In this document: piece by piece, positions 16,367 through 24,929 of the stretch
How the letters are laid out: the number at the start of each line of letters is the position of its first letter
Position numbering within the stretch: the stretch's first letter is position 1
DNA from: Woeseiaceae bacterium
GTDB lineage: Bacteria > Pseudomonadota > Gammaproteobacteria > Steroidobacterales > Woeseiaceae
DNA length: 64,000 bases
NCBI GenBank assembly: GCA_021773095.1
Contig: JAJFKR010000002.1
Span: forward strand, 1-64,000
Direction of reading: 5' to 3'
Position numbers and translations under genes: made by a program
Notes under the pieces: generated by a model
What the model was told of the DNA's origin: nothing
Database searches by the model: none
What the model saw: only the letters and a program-made list of their open reading frames with translations

Positions 16367-18073
16367 ATGTTGAAAAATATTTCATTCGCGTGTGCGACTG
16401 CTGTCTTTGTTTGCGGTTGCAACGCTTTGTTACCGGCTAACGAAACACAGCCAGCCAATGGCGATGCAACGCAGGCAGCCATCGAAGCTGCTCTTGAGGA
16501 GGTCGTTACAGTTCCACAACCTGACCCTGCAGCTGCTGTTCCGGAAAACCAGCCTCTCGACCAGGCACCGAAGCGAACCGGCGAACAACGATTCGACGTT
16601 AATAGTGAGGCAACCCCGGCTCGGGATTTCTTCATGGCACTCGTGGACGAAACACCGCACAACATCATTGTTCACCCGGATGTGCGCGGCCAGATTTCGC
16701 TACTGCTGAAAAGAGTCACCGTTGCCGAAGTACTGGATGTCGTCAGTGATGTCTACGGCTACGTTTACAAGCGGACGGCAGCGGGTTACGCAATTTTTCC
16801 CGCGACATTGCAAAGCCGCATCTTCCAGATCGACTATCTGAACTTACAACGTTCCGGTGTATCACGTACGCGCGTGAGTTCGGGGCAAGTCAGTGAAAGC
16901 ACTCGTAGCAATCAGTCCGGCGGTGCTTACGGTGGCGGTGGCGGTGGCATTGCGACACCCAGTACTGGCAGTGCAGAAGATCCGCAACAGGTCAGCGGCT
17001 CACGCATCGAAACCAATTACGAAGCCGACTTCTGGACCGAGTTGAGAACAACGCTTGAGATGATGATCGGTGATGTTCCGGATCATAAGGTCATTGTCAA
17101 CTCCCAGACCGGCGTCATTGTTGTCCGCGCAATGCCGGATAAATTGCGAACGGTCGGCGAGTACCTGGCAGCTACTCAGGAAATCGCACAACGCCAGGTA
17201 GTGATCGAAGCGAAGATAATTGAAGTTCAGCTGAACGATGCTTTTCGAGCCGGCATCAATTGGGTGGCTGTCGCAGAAAACAGCGGTGGTGACACATACA
17301 CTTTCGGACAGCTCGCACCACCGCCAGGCTTTAATGGCGACCCTGCGGATCTTGGCGGCCTCGCAACAAGGCTTGAGCCGGGTAACCCGACTTCAGGGTT
17401 TGATCTGACCTCGCTCGGCGGCGCGTTCACCATGGCGTTCGACGTCGGTGATTTCAGTTCGTTTATGGAGTTACTGGCGGTCCAGGGCGATACCCGTGTT
17501 CTTTCCAGCCCTCGTGTATCCACCTTGAACAATCAAAAAGCGGTAATCAAAGCCGGCACTGATGAATTTTTTGTCACCGACATTGCCAGCAATACAGTGA
17601 CGGGCACATCATCCAGCACCTCACGAAATGTCCAGCTAACGCCCTTCTTCTCAGGTATCGCGCTCGATGTTACACCACAGATCAGCAGCCACGGCGACGT
17701 TACGCTGCACATCCATCCCACTGTTAGTGAGGTAACTGACCAGATAAAAAATCTGACCGTTTCGGGCGAGACCGACACACTGCCACTTGCCGTCAGCGAA
17801 ATACGGGAATCAGACAGCATCGTCAGAGCCCGCAGCGGGCAGATCATCGTTATCGGTGGACTGATGCGTAACACGAGCAACGATGAGAGCTACTCAACTC
17901 CGGTGCTCAGCAAGATTCCTGGTCTCGGTCGATTATTCAGGAGCAAGCGCACGACTGATCGAAAGACGGAACTGGTCATCCTGCTCAAACCCATCGTCGT
18001 CAGCAACGACAGTGTGTGGACCACGCTTGCAGGTGACGCACTGCAACGCATTCAGCAATCCACAGCACGGTAG
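16367..18073 (+). CDS. mshL: MSHA secretin MshL
   Basis: A 568-aa outer-membrane secretin lipoprotein. The lipobox VCGC gives Cys18 as the lipidated residue. An STN/N0 domain ([31 protein letters not shown]) follows, then an N1 domain with a Gly/Ser-rich insert near residues 180-205, then the secretin core ([67 protein letters not shown]). ATG at 16367 is chosen for the signal peptide; the frame is open 42 nt further upstream. No separate pilotin is present, as expected for a self-lipidated secretin. Confidence 0.92.
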   Translation: MLKNISFACATAVFVCGCNALLPANETQPANGDATQAAIEAALEEVVTVPQPDPAAAVPENQPLDQAPKRTGEQRFDVNSEATPARDFFMALVDETPHNIIVHPDVRGQISLLLKRVTVAEVLDVVSDVYGYVYKRTAAGYAIFPATLQSRIFQIDYLNLQRSGVSRTRVSSGQVSESTRSNQSGGAYGGGGGGIATPSTGSAEDPQQVSGSRIETNYEADFWTELRTTLEMMIGDVPDHKVIVNSQTGVIVVRAMPDKLRTVGEYLAATQEIAQRQVVIEAKIIEVQLNDAFRAGINWVAVAENSGGDTYTFGQLAPPPGFNGDPADLGGLATRLEPGNPTSGFDLTSLGGAFTMAFDVGDFSSFMELLAVQGDTRVLSSPRVSTLNNQKAVIKAGTDEFFVTDIASNTVTGTSSSTSRNVQLTPFFSGIALDVTPQISSHGDVTLHIHPTVSEVTDQIKNLTVSGETDTLPLAVSEIRESDSIVRARSGQIIVIGGLMRNTSNDESYSTPVLSKIPGLGRLFRSKRTTDRKTELVILLKPIVVSNDSVWTTLAGDALQRIQQSTAR

Positions 18074-18087
18074 CACAGGCCCTGACG

Positions 18088-19866
18088 ATGAATACCACAA
18101 CGGCCAATGTCTCGAACCTGAAACTCCGCAAGAAATTGCGCCTGGGTGAAGTGCTGCTGGAGGCCGGAGCGATAAGTCCGGACCAACTGGAGCAGGCACT
18201 GGCATTACAAAAAACCAGCGGCCACAAACTCGGCCGGGCGCTGACTGAGGTCGGCGCGATTGGTGAAAAGGAACTGCACCAGTTTCTGGCCAAGAAACTG
18301 GATATTGATTATCTGGACCTCACCAGTATCAAACTGGACCTCAACCACGTGATGTTGCTTGACGAAGTACAGGCACGACGTCTGCGCACAATCGTTTTGA
18401 AACCAGACCGCGGTGGACTGCTGGTCGGTATGGCCGACCCTACCGATATATTCGTATTTGACGAAGTCAGCCGCCTGCTTAAGAAGCCTGTGACGGTCGC
18501 ACTGGTCAACGAATCGGAACTGCTGCGGACAATGGATATCGTTTATCGACGTACTGACGAAATCAGTGCGCTCGCTGCCGAAGTTAAAGAAGATCTTGAC
18601 GAGTCCCGCATCGACATCGATCAGCTTTCCGTCGATGAAGACACCCCTGAAGCCCCGGTATCCAAGTTACTGCAATCAATGTTCACGGACGCCGCACAAG
18701 TCAATGCTTCCGACATCCATATTGAACCTGATGAGTTCGTACTCAGAATTCGTCAGCGGGTCGACGGCGTATTGCAGGAGCAGGTAATTGATGGCCGCGG
18801 CGTTGCAGGCGCGCTGGTGACTCGCTTGAAGCTGATGAGCGGGCTCGACATATCCGAGAAACGCCTGCCGCAGGACGGCCGCTTCTCGATTCAGTTGCGC
18901 GATACGACCCTGGACATTCGTGTATCCACACTGCCCATACAACATGGAGAAGCGGTGGTCATGCGATTGCTCGACCACTCCGCGAATCTCCTGAGTCTGG
19001 AAAAACTCGGCATGCCGGAGAATGTTCTAAAACCTTTCCACCGCATGCTTGAGCGGACTGGCGGCATGATCCTGGTCACCGGGCCAACCGGTAGCGGCAA
19101 AACGACAACTCTTTATTCGGCATTGAATCATGTCAACCGGCCTGAGACAAAAATCATTACCGTCGAAGACCCAGTCGAGTATCGGCTTGAGCGTATCAAC
19201 CAGGTGCAGGTTCATCCCCGCATCGGGCTGGATTTCGGACGCGTACTACGAACGGCGCTGCGTCAGGACCCGGATATTATCCTGGTCGGCGAAATGCGCG
19301 ATCGAGAAACAGTGGACATAGGCTTGCGCGCTGCAATGACCGGTCACCTGGTGTTCTCAACGCTGCACACGACCAGTGCTGTCGGCACGGCAAGTCGTCT
19401 ACTCGACATGGGCGCACCTGGCTACCTTATTGCCGCCGCCCTGCAGGGGATCGTCGCGCAAAGACTCGTGCGCCGTGTTTGCGAAAGCTGCGCCGAGTCC
19501 ATCGAACTCAACGCGGCACAGAAAGCCTGGCTAAAAAGCCAGGCAGGATCCCTGCCCGTAGACGGGGTTCAGTTCGTGCATGGACGCGGTTGCAACTACT
19601 GCCATCTCACCGGCTATCGCGGCCGTATCGGTGTTTACGAGTTACTGGAAATGGACAGCAAGCTCACCGAAGCATTGCGAAACGACGATCTGGATGCCTT
19701 TATTTCCCTGGCTAACAAGAAAGACAACTTCATCTCATTGGCCAATTGTGCGCTGGACTACGCCATCAAAGGAATCACCTCGGTCGAGGAAGTCATTCGC
19801 GTAACTGGTGGTCTGGATGACACACAGATGCACAACGACGAAAGCAGCGAGCCCCACGATGTCTGA
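18088..19866 (+). CDS. mshE: MSHA extension ATPase MshE with c-di-GMP-binding MshEN domain
   Basis: A 592-aa GspE/PilB-family ATPase. The N-terminus holds two MshEN motifs, RLGEVLLEAGAISPDQLEQA (about 18-37) and KLGRALTEVGAIGEKELHQF (about 51-70), the 24-residue elements that bind c-di-GMP in V. cholerae MshE. The ATPase core has Walker A GPTGSGKTT near residue 332, the Asp box ITVEDPVEYRLE, Walker B ILVGEMRD, the His box HLVFSTLHT, and four zinc-binding cysteines (CESC...CNYC). The DNA order around it lacks mshM and mshN, which precede mshE in Vibrio. Confidence 0.95.
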   Translation: MNTTTANVSNLKLRKKLRLGEVLLEAGAISPDQLEQALALQKTSGHKLGRALTEVGAIGEKELHQFLAKKLDIDYLDLTSIKLDLNHVMLLDEVQARRLRTIVLKPDRGGLLVGMADPTDIFVFDEVSRLLKKPVTVALVNESELLRTMDIVYRRTDEISALAAEVKEDLDESRIDIDQLSVDEDTPEAPVSKLLQSMFTDAAQVNASDIHIEPDEFVLRIRQRVDGVLQEQVIDGRGVAGALVTRLKLMSGLDISEKRLPQDGRFSIQLRDTTLDIRVSTLPIQHGEAVVMRLLDHSANLLSLEKLGMPENVLKPFHRMLERTGGMILVTGPTGSGKTTTLYSALNHVNRPETKIITVEDPVEYRLERINQVQVHPRIGLDFGRVLRTALRQDPDIILVGEMRDRETVDIGLRAAMTGHLVFSTLHTTSAVGTASRLLDMGAPGYLIAAALQGIVAQRLVRRVCESCAESIELNAAQKAWLKSQAGSLPVDGVQFVHGRGCNYCHLTGYRGRIGVYELLEMDSKLTEALRNDDLDAFISLANKKDNFISLANCALDYAIKGITSVEEVIRVTGGLDDTQMHNDESSEPHDV

Positions 19867-21088
19867 ATTCGCTTACAAAGGTCGATCGCAAAGCGGTGAT
19901 CTGGTCAGTGGCAGGTTATTCGGCACCTCCATCGATGCCATCGCCGGTCGGCTGGTGTCGCTGGGCATCACACCGGTCGAGATTAAGGATGCCAACAACG
20001 CCACCGAAATGACCGTTGCGGATATCTGGAAACGCCTGGGTGGGGGACAACCGTCCAGCAAAGACCTGATCCTGTTCTGTCGCCAGATGCATACGATCAC
20101 GCGCACTGGCCTGCCCTTGTTGCGCGGCCTGACGGGACTCATGCAAACCACGCATAACGAAAGTTTGAAGGACGCACTGATCGATATTATTGCCGGTCTT
20201 GAATCCGGTCGCGCGCTTGCCAATACGCTTTCGTCCCATCCGAAAATATTCTCGCGCCTGTTCGTGAGCCTCGTCGAAATCGGTGAGGCCACAGGTACCC
20301 TGGACGTCGCATTTCAGCGTTTGTATGAATACCTCAGCATGGACCAGGACGTACGTGACCGCGTCAAGGCGGCGGTCCGTTACCCGATCCTGGTACTTAT
20401 CGCCGTTGCGATCGCTTTGGGCATTATTACCGTTTTCGTTATCCCGAATTTCAGTCCCATATTCCGCGCCCTGGGCGACAATATTCCGTTACCGACGAAA
20501 ATCATCCTCGGTGTCTCGAACTTCGTTGTGAATTCCTGGATGTTGATGCTCGGTATGGCCATCGCCGTTTACGCCGGTATTTCCAGCTACATCAAGACCG
20601 TGGCTGGCCGTCTTCACTGGGACCGCTTAAAACTCAAAGTACCGGTCACCGGTGTCATCGTACGCAATGCCGCGTTATCAAGAATTTCCCGATCACTGGC
20701 CGTATCACTGGATGCGGGGATGCCGATCAATGAAACCCTGAACACGGTATCAGACTCGATCGGTAATACGTGGCTGGGCAGCAGAATGTCAGAGCTTGGT
20801 GAAGGCATAGAGCGTGGTGCATCCCTTTCAACAACGGCGGCGGCAACCGGACTTTTTACACCGCTGATCTTGCAGATGATCGCCCTGGGCGAGGAAACCG
20901 GTGCGTTGCCGGAGCTCATGGACGAGGTGTCTGATTATTACAAGCGTGAAGTCGACTATGACCTGGAGAACCTCAGCGCCGCACTGGAACCGATCCTGAT
21001 CGTATCCGTTGGCGCGATCGTACTGATTCTCGCGCTCGGTGTTTTTCTGCCCATGTGGGACATGGTTGCACGGGCGAAGGCGGGCTAA
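19859..21088 (+). CDS. mshG: MSHA platform protein MshG (GspF/PilC-like)
   Basis: A 409-aa inner-membrane platform protein with two T2SSF repeats and three long membrane helices (about residues 170-200, 220-240 and 375-400). FCRQMHTITRTGLPLLRGL and ALGEETGALPELMDEVSDYY are family motifs. It begins MSEFAYKGRSQSGD at 19859, overlapping the end of mshE by 8 nt, and ends in a TAATG junction with the next gene. Confidence 0.93.
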   Translation: MSEFAYKGRSQSGDLVSGRLFGTSIDAIAGRLVSLGITPVEIKDANNATEMTVADIWKRLGGGQPSSKDLILFCRQMHTITRTGLPLLRGLTGLMQTTHNESLKDALIDIIAGLESGRALANTLSSHPKIFSRLFVSLVEIGEATGTLDVAFQRLYEYLSMDQDVRDRVKAAVRYPILVLIAVAIALGIITVFVIPNFSPIFRALGDNIPLPTKIILGVSNFVVNSWMLMLGMAIAVYAGISSYIKTVAGRLHWDRLKLKVPVTGVIVRNAALSRISRSLAVSLDAGMPINETLNTVSDSIGNTWLGSRMSELGEGIERGASLSTTAAATGLFTPLILQMIALGEETGALPELMDEVSDYYKREVDYDLENLSAALEPILIVSVGAIVLILALGVFLPMWDMVARAKAG

Positions 21089-21645
21089 TGATGCATCGAT
21101 TGCACATATCGGGCAGGCAACGGACACGCGGGTTCTCCATGCTTGAGCTCATTGCCGTCATCGCGATCATCGGAATCCTTGTCGCCGTCGCCGCAAATCG
21201 CCTGCTGCCCTATATCGACGAAGCAGAACGCATATCGGTGCTGCGTGTGGAAGGAGCCCTGCGCAGCAGCCTGGTGCTGGAAGCGGCACAACGCATCGTT
21301 CGCGGCCGCTCAGCGAGCATCGCCGAACTCGAGGGCAGCAATCCTATAACGCTGTTGCTGGAGCCACCAAAAAACTACCTGGGTGAACTGAGTATAGGAG
21401 AGAGTGAAAAAGTCCCTGCGCGGCATTGGTATTTTGACCGGCACAGCGCACTCCTTATTTATCAACCGGGATTTCCCTTTGCTTTTCGCGCTCCCGACAC
21501 ACTCACAGACACCCTGGCATTTGCGGTACACATCGAATTTGCGGATCAGGATGGCAGCGGCACGTTCGATGCCGCCAGGGACGAGTTACACGGTGTGCGA
21601 CTGATGCGGGTCGCCGGCAAACGCTGGCTCTCAGGAGTGATGTAG
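21088..21645 (+). CDS. Prepilin-type protein between mshG and the major pilins
   Basis: A 185-aa class III/IV-type prepilin. The leader is 15 residues and ends G before FSMLELIAVIAIIGILVAVAANRL, with Glu at +5. The globular part (about 130 residues) has no close match I recognise and contains one acidic DQDGSGTFDAARDE stretch that resembles a calcium loop. Position suggests an MshF/MshB-type minor pilin. ATG at 21088 overlaps the mshG TAA. A weak terminator follows. Confidence 0.75.
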   Translation: MMHRLHISGRQRTRGFSMLELIAVIAIIGILVAVAANRLLPYIDEAERISVLRVEGALRSSLVLEAAQRIVRGRSASIAELEGSNPITLLLEPPKNYLGELSIGESEKVPARHWYFDRHSALLIYQPGFPFAFRAPDTLTDTLAFAVHIEFADQDGSGTFDAARDELHGVRLMRVAGKRWLSGVM

Positions 21646-21646
21646 C

Positions 21647-21670
21647 GCGCACTGATGCGCAGGATTTTTT
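21647..21670 (+). terminator. Weak terminator ahead of the pilin genes
   Basis: A 5-bp stem GCGCA/TGCGC with loop CTGA is followed by AGGA and six T. The stem is short, so termination is likely partial. It would separate the assembly genes from the pilin genes and allow the latter their own transcript; no convincing promoter is visible in the 50 nt that remain. Confidence 0.4.
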
Positions 21671-21724
21671 AGTTGCTGACGCAAGTCGGCTTGTATCAAC
21701 AGTAGAAAAGGAAAGGAAGTAGCT

Positions 21725-22156
21725 ATGAAAACGAAACAGCAAAGTGGTTTTACCTTGATCGAGTTAGTGGTGGTCATCGCCCTGCTCGGCATACTGGCGG
21801 CGTTTGCGATACCGCGATTCGCATCTTTGGAGCGTGAGGCACGTTCTGCAACCGTGCAGGGAATTTCGGGCAGCGTGCGCAGCGCAGCGGCGATGGCACA
21901 CGGATTGTTTCTCGCGACAGGCGTCGCGCCTGTGGTTATGGAAGGCAATAGTATTGCGATTACAAACGGCTACCCGGATGCCACCGCTATCGTCGGTACG
22001 CTAGCTGATTCAACCGGCTTTACCGTGACAACCAATGCCGGTAACGACACGACCACGTTCGCGAAAACTGGTGCAGGTGGTACCTGTGAAGCAGTCTACG
22101 TCGAAGCACTTGTCAACAATCCACCGTCTGTATCTGTCGACACCTCCGGGTGCTGA
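21725..22156 (+). CDS. mshA: MSHA major-type pilin, copy 1
   Basis: A 143-aa prepilin with an 8-residue leader (MKTKQQSG) cut before FTLIELVVVIALLGILAAFA. The globular domain has two cysteines forming a probable C-terminal loop (GGTCEAVYV ... TSGC at the end). A strong ribosome site, AGGAAG, precedes ATG. It is a close paralog of the next gene: the first 50 mature residues are nearly the same, and the C-terminal half has drifted. In Vibrio MshA is the major subunit and MshB a related minor one; which copy is major here cannot be told, so the symbol is tentative. Confidence 0.85.
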   Translation: MKTKQQSGFTLIELVVVIALLGILAAFAIPRFASLEREARSATVQGISGSVRSAAAMAHGLFLATGVAPVVMEGNSIAITNGYPDATAIVGTLADSTGFTVTTNAGNDTTTFAKTGAGGTCEAVYVEALVNNPPSVSVDTSGC

Positions 22157-22161
22157 CGTGT

Positions 22162-22211
22162 ACCGCACGGACCGGGTGACAGGGACTTTACCCTGTGCCC
22201 GGTAGTGCGGT
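22162..22211 (+). other. Strong intercistronic hairpin between two pilin genes
   Basis: Three stacked stems: ACCGCAC/GTGCGGT (22162-22168 with 22205-22211), ACCGGG/CCCGGT (22171-22176 with 22198-22203) and ACAGGG/CCCTGT (22179-22184 with 22191-22196), loop ACTTTA. That makes 19 base pairs with small internal loops and no T run. The GGAG ribosome site of the next pilin starts directly after the stem, at 22212. It looks like an mRNA-stabilising or processing structure rather than a terminator. Confidence 0.8.
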
Positions 22212-22223
22212 GGAGACAGTTAT

Positions 22224-22673
22224 ATGAATGTGATTATCGAAATCCGGGAATCGCAGCAACGTGGGTTTACGTTGATCGAACTCGTTGTCGTTATCGCATT
22301 GCTCGGTATCCTCGCAGCATTTGCCATACCACGCTTCGTCGGACTTGAACGTGAAGCTCGCACTGCAACGGTGCTCGGTGTTTCCGGCAGTATCCGCAGC
22401 ACGGCGACACTTGCACACAGCCTGTGGTTGTCGCAAGAAATCAACCCGGTGACCATGGAAGGCAACATCATCAACCTGACCGCGGGCTATCCGGATGCGG
22501 CGGACATCGCTGTAACGATAGCGGACCTGAGTAGTTTCTCGGTCATGGTCAATGGTGCAGCCGACCAGGCTGTCTTCAGCAAGGTCGGTACGAGTGGCAA
22601 TTGCGAGATCACCTACAACGATGCGCTCGTCGGCAGCGCACCAGCTATTACGGTGGACGTCAGCGGGTGCTGA
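22224..22673 (+). CDS. mshA: MSHA major-type pilin, copy 2
   Basis: A 149-aa prepilin with a 14-residue leader (MNVIIEIRESQQRG) cut before FTLIELVVVIALLGILAAFA. It shares with copy 1 the motifs IPRF..LEREAR.ATV.G.SGS.RS, MEGN.I..T.GYPDA and the final pair of cysteines (SGNCEI ... VSGC). The tandem arrangement implies local duplication. ATG at 22224 has GGAG at 22212-22215. Hairpin 22162-22211 separates it from copy 1. Confidence 0.85.
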   Translation: MNVIIEIRESQQRGFTLIELVVVIALLGILAAFAIPRFVGLEREARTATVLGVSGSIRSTATLAHSLWLSQEINPVTMEGNIINLTAGYPDAADIAVTIADLSSFSVMVNGAADQAVFSKVGTSGNCEITYNDALVGSAPAITVDVSGC

Positions 22674-22676
22674 AGT

Positions 22677-23192
22677 ATGGGTCCGGAGAAACTACAAACA
22701 TTGTCTTGCAGTGCCCGGCATCAGTGCCGGTACCGAGAACACGGCTATACGCTTGTTGAGCTCATTCTGGTCATCGTAATCATTGCCATACTTAGCAGTA
22801 TCGCCGGGCCACGTTTTTTCGATAACTCAGCGTTCGACGAACGCGCCTACTCCGACGAGTTGGCTGCCTCGATACGCTATGCGCAAAAAGTTGCCGTCGG
22901 CAGTGGTTGCCGTGTCCGTGTCAGCATCGCAGCGGATAGTTACTCACTGTCACAACAATCTTCACAAGCCGGCCACTGCAATCCTGCCGATGCCAGTTTC
23001 CCGCTCGCCGTCCTTTTGTCCAGCGGAGAGACAATGAGTGGAACAGCACCTGCTGGCATTGTGACGGCCCCGACAATCATCATCATTTATGACGCGTTGG
23101 GCCGTACCAACCTTGCTACAAATCAGTCCATCACGATCGGCAGCCGCACATTGGCTGTGCAAGCGGAAAGTGGACTGGTGCTTTCCCAATGA
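22677..23192 (+). CDS. mshC: MSHA minor pilin MshC (GspH-like)
   Basis: A 171-aa prepilin-type protein. The leader ends REHG before YTLVELILVIVIIAILSSIAG. The mature region fits a GspH/MshC-type minor pilin (DNSAFDERAYSDELAASIRYAQKVAVGSGC). ATG at 22677 gives a 23-residue leader, long and without a good ribosome site, so the true start could be a few codons later. It overlaps mshD by 4 nt. Confidence 0.8.
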   Translation: MGPEKLQTLSCSARHQCRYREHGYTLVELILVIVIIAILSSIAGPRFFDNSAFDERAYSDELAASIRYAQKVAVGSGCRVRVSIAADSYSLSQQSSQAGHCNPADASFPLAVLLSSGETMSGTAPAGIVTAPTIIIIYDALGRTNLATNQSITIGSRTLAVQAESGLVLSQ

Positions 23193-23650
23193 TGCGAACT
23201 ATTCAAAGCCAGTCCGGTGTGACGCTGATCGAGCTATTGGTGTCCATCGTAATTGTGTCGGTTGCCGCATCAGCTATTATCGGGGTACTCGCAATGACCA
23301 CACAAAGCAGCGCTGACCCCATGATCCGGCACCAGGCCGCTGCTATTGCGGAAGCCTATCTGCAGGAGATTCTGCTAAAGCCAATCACTGACCCCGACGG
23401 CGTGGATGGTGAAGCAGGTCGTGCCAATTTCGACGACCTGGATGACTACGACGGTCTCGCGGACGCGGCGGCGCGTGATCAGTTCGGTAACTTGATTGCC
23501 GGGCTGGGCGCTTACAGTGTTGCGGTCAGCGTCAACGCCTCCTCTGCTCTGCCCTCGGTGCCACTTGCCGATGCAGTTCGCGTCGACGTCACTGTTTCGC
23601 GAGGGGCGGATATCAACTTTACATTGAGCGGCTACCGGACGAGGTTTTAG
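23189..23650 (+). CDS. mshD: MSHA minor pilin MshD
   Basis: A 153-aa prepilin-type protein: leader MMRTIQSQSG, then VTLIELLVSIVIVSVAASAIIG. The sequence DPMIRHQAAAIAEAYLQEILLKP is typical of MshD and GspI-like subunits, and an Asp/Gly-rich stretch (FDDLDDYDGLAD) follows. Its position between mshC and mshO matches the Vibrio order. Confidence 0.82.
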   Translation: MMRTIQSQSGVTLIELLVSIVIVSVAASAIIGVLAMTTQSSADPMIRHQAAAIAEAYLQEILLKPITDPDGVDGEAGRANFDDLDDYDGLADAAARDQFGNLIAGLGAYSVAVSVNASSALPSVPLADAVRVDVTVSRGADINFTLSGYRTRF

Positions 23651-23651
23651 T

Positions 23652-24515
23652 GTGAGGAAAAACCACAGTCAGGGATTCACGCTCGTTGAACTCGTCATTA
23701 CACTGACCTTGAGCACTATTGTTGTGTCTTTCATGGCCGTCTTCATTTCGGGCCCGGTGCGGTCATACACGGACATGGCACGGCGAGCCGAACTTGTGGA
23801 CCTGGCTGAGAATTCTCTGCGCCGCATCTCCAGAGACGTACACCGCGCACTGCCAAACAGTATCCGCATACGCACATCCGGCTCGGTTACCGCACTGGAA
23901 ATGCTGAACACTCTGGATGGTGTGCGCTACCGTGATCGGCCACCACCGGGAGACCCATCCAAACGCCTGCAATTCGCTGCACCGGACGACGCGTTTAATA
24001 GTGTCGGAACCTTTAGCAATATCTCTCGACCGTTTTCGTCCAGCACGCACTTCCTTTCCATATTTAACGTGGGCGTTCCCGGTGCGAGTGCCTATGAGCT
24101 TGCCAACGTCATCACTCCCCCAGGAACCCGAATTGACATTGATACGGATACGATAAGCGGCGAGGATAATATTCGTTTAACTCCTGCGTTCAAATTTGCC
24201 TTCCCATCCCCCGGCAAACGACTGTTCCTGGTCGACACAGCCGTAAGCTACCTGTGTGACCTGATAGCTGGGACACTGGTTCGCTACGCGGGGTACACCA
24301 TTACAGCGGACCAGACGGCCCGCGACAGCAATGCTGAACTGCTGGCAGCCGGCGCCACATCCACCCTCATCGCAAATCGGGTAGATAGTTGCAGCATGGC
24401 CTATGCACCCGGTACTTCCCAGCGGGCCGGACTGATGACACTCGCAATGTCTGTGGCTGACACCGGTGAATCAGTCTCGCTGCTACACCAGGTCCATGTG
24501 GACAACGTACCGTAG
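23652..24515 (+). CDS. mshO: MSHA biogenesis protein MshO
   Basis: A 287-aa prepilin-type protein starting with GTG at 23652, one base after the mshD stop. Leader MRKNHSQG precedes FTLVELVITLTLSTIVVSFMAVF. The large exported domain, with RRAELVDLAENSLRRISRDVHRALPNS, matches MshO/GspJ-like minor pilins. Two cysteines lie in the C-terminal half. Confidence 0.85.
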   Translation: MRKNHSQGFTLVELVITLTLSTIVVSFMAVFISGPVRSYTDMARRAELVDLAENSLRRISRDVHRALPNSIRIRTSGSVTALEMLNTLDGVRYRDRPPPGDPSKRLQFAAPDDAFNSVGTFSNISRPFSSSTHFLSIFNVGVPGASAYELANVITPPGTRIDIDTDTISGEDNIRLTPAFKFAFPSPGKRLFLVDTAVSYLCDLIAGTLVRYAGYTITADQTARDSNAELLAAGATSTLIANRVDSCSMAYAPGTSQRAGLMTLAMSVADTGESVSLLHQVHVDNVP

Positions 24516-24518
24516 GCC

Positions 24519-24929
24519 ATGGTGATGAACAGAAAACCACAAGCCGGCTTTTCCCTGATCTCTGCACTTTTCCTGCTCATTGTACTTGCTGCCCTGGGTA
24601 TCGTCGCAGTGCGCCTCAACGCCGTGCAACAGCAAACAGTGGTGATCAGTATGCAGAGTGCGCGTTCGTTCGCGGCCGCCAGCACCGGCGTCGACTGGGC
24701 TGCATACCAGGCGCTCGTTAACAGTACTTGTGGCAACTCGACTTTCATGATGAGCGAAGCAGGACTGTCGGGGTTTTCGGTAAGCACAACGTGCAGTAGT
24801 ACAACTCATACAGAAGGGCCGGATACGGTGAACGTCTATTTGATTGAATCGTTCGCCTGGACGGGCAGTTACGGTACGCCAGACTACGTGTCCCGACGAT
24901 TGCAGGCGACGTTGACCAATGCGCCATAG
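24519..24929 (+). CDS. mshP: MSHA biogenesis protein MshP
   Basis: A 136-aa protein with a prepilin-like N-terminus (leader ...KPQAG, then FSLISALFLLIVLAALGIVAV). It lacks Glu at +5, as do PilX/GspK-type subunits and MshP of Vibrio, which suits a tip-located subunit. It overlaps the start of mshQ by 11 nt. Confidence 0.82.
   Translation: MVMNRKPQAGFSLISALFLLIVLAALGIVAVRLNAVQQQTVVISMQSARSFAAASTGVDWAAYQALVNSTCGNSTFMMSEAGLSGFSVSTTCSSTTHTEGPDTVNVYLIESFAWTGSYGTPDYVSRRLQATLTNAP

Noticed and set aside
21646-21724. Sigma-54 promoter before the pilin gene
   Set aside because: No GG-N10-GC arrangement with TGGCAC/TTGC elements is visible; a TTGCTG/TATCAA pair has a spacer of 15 nt and is unconvincing.
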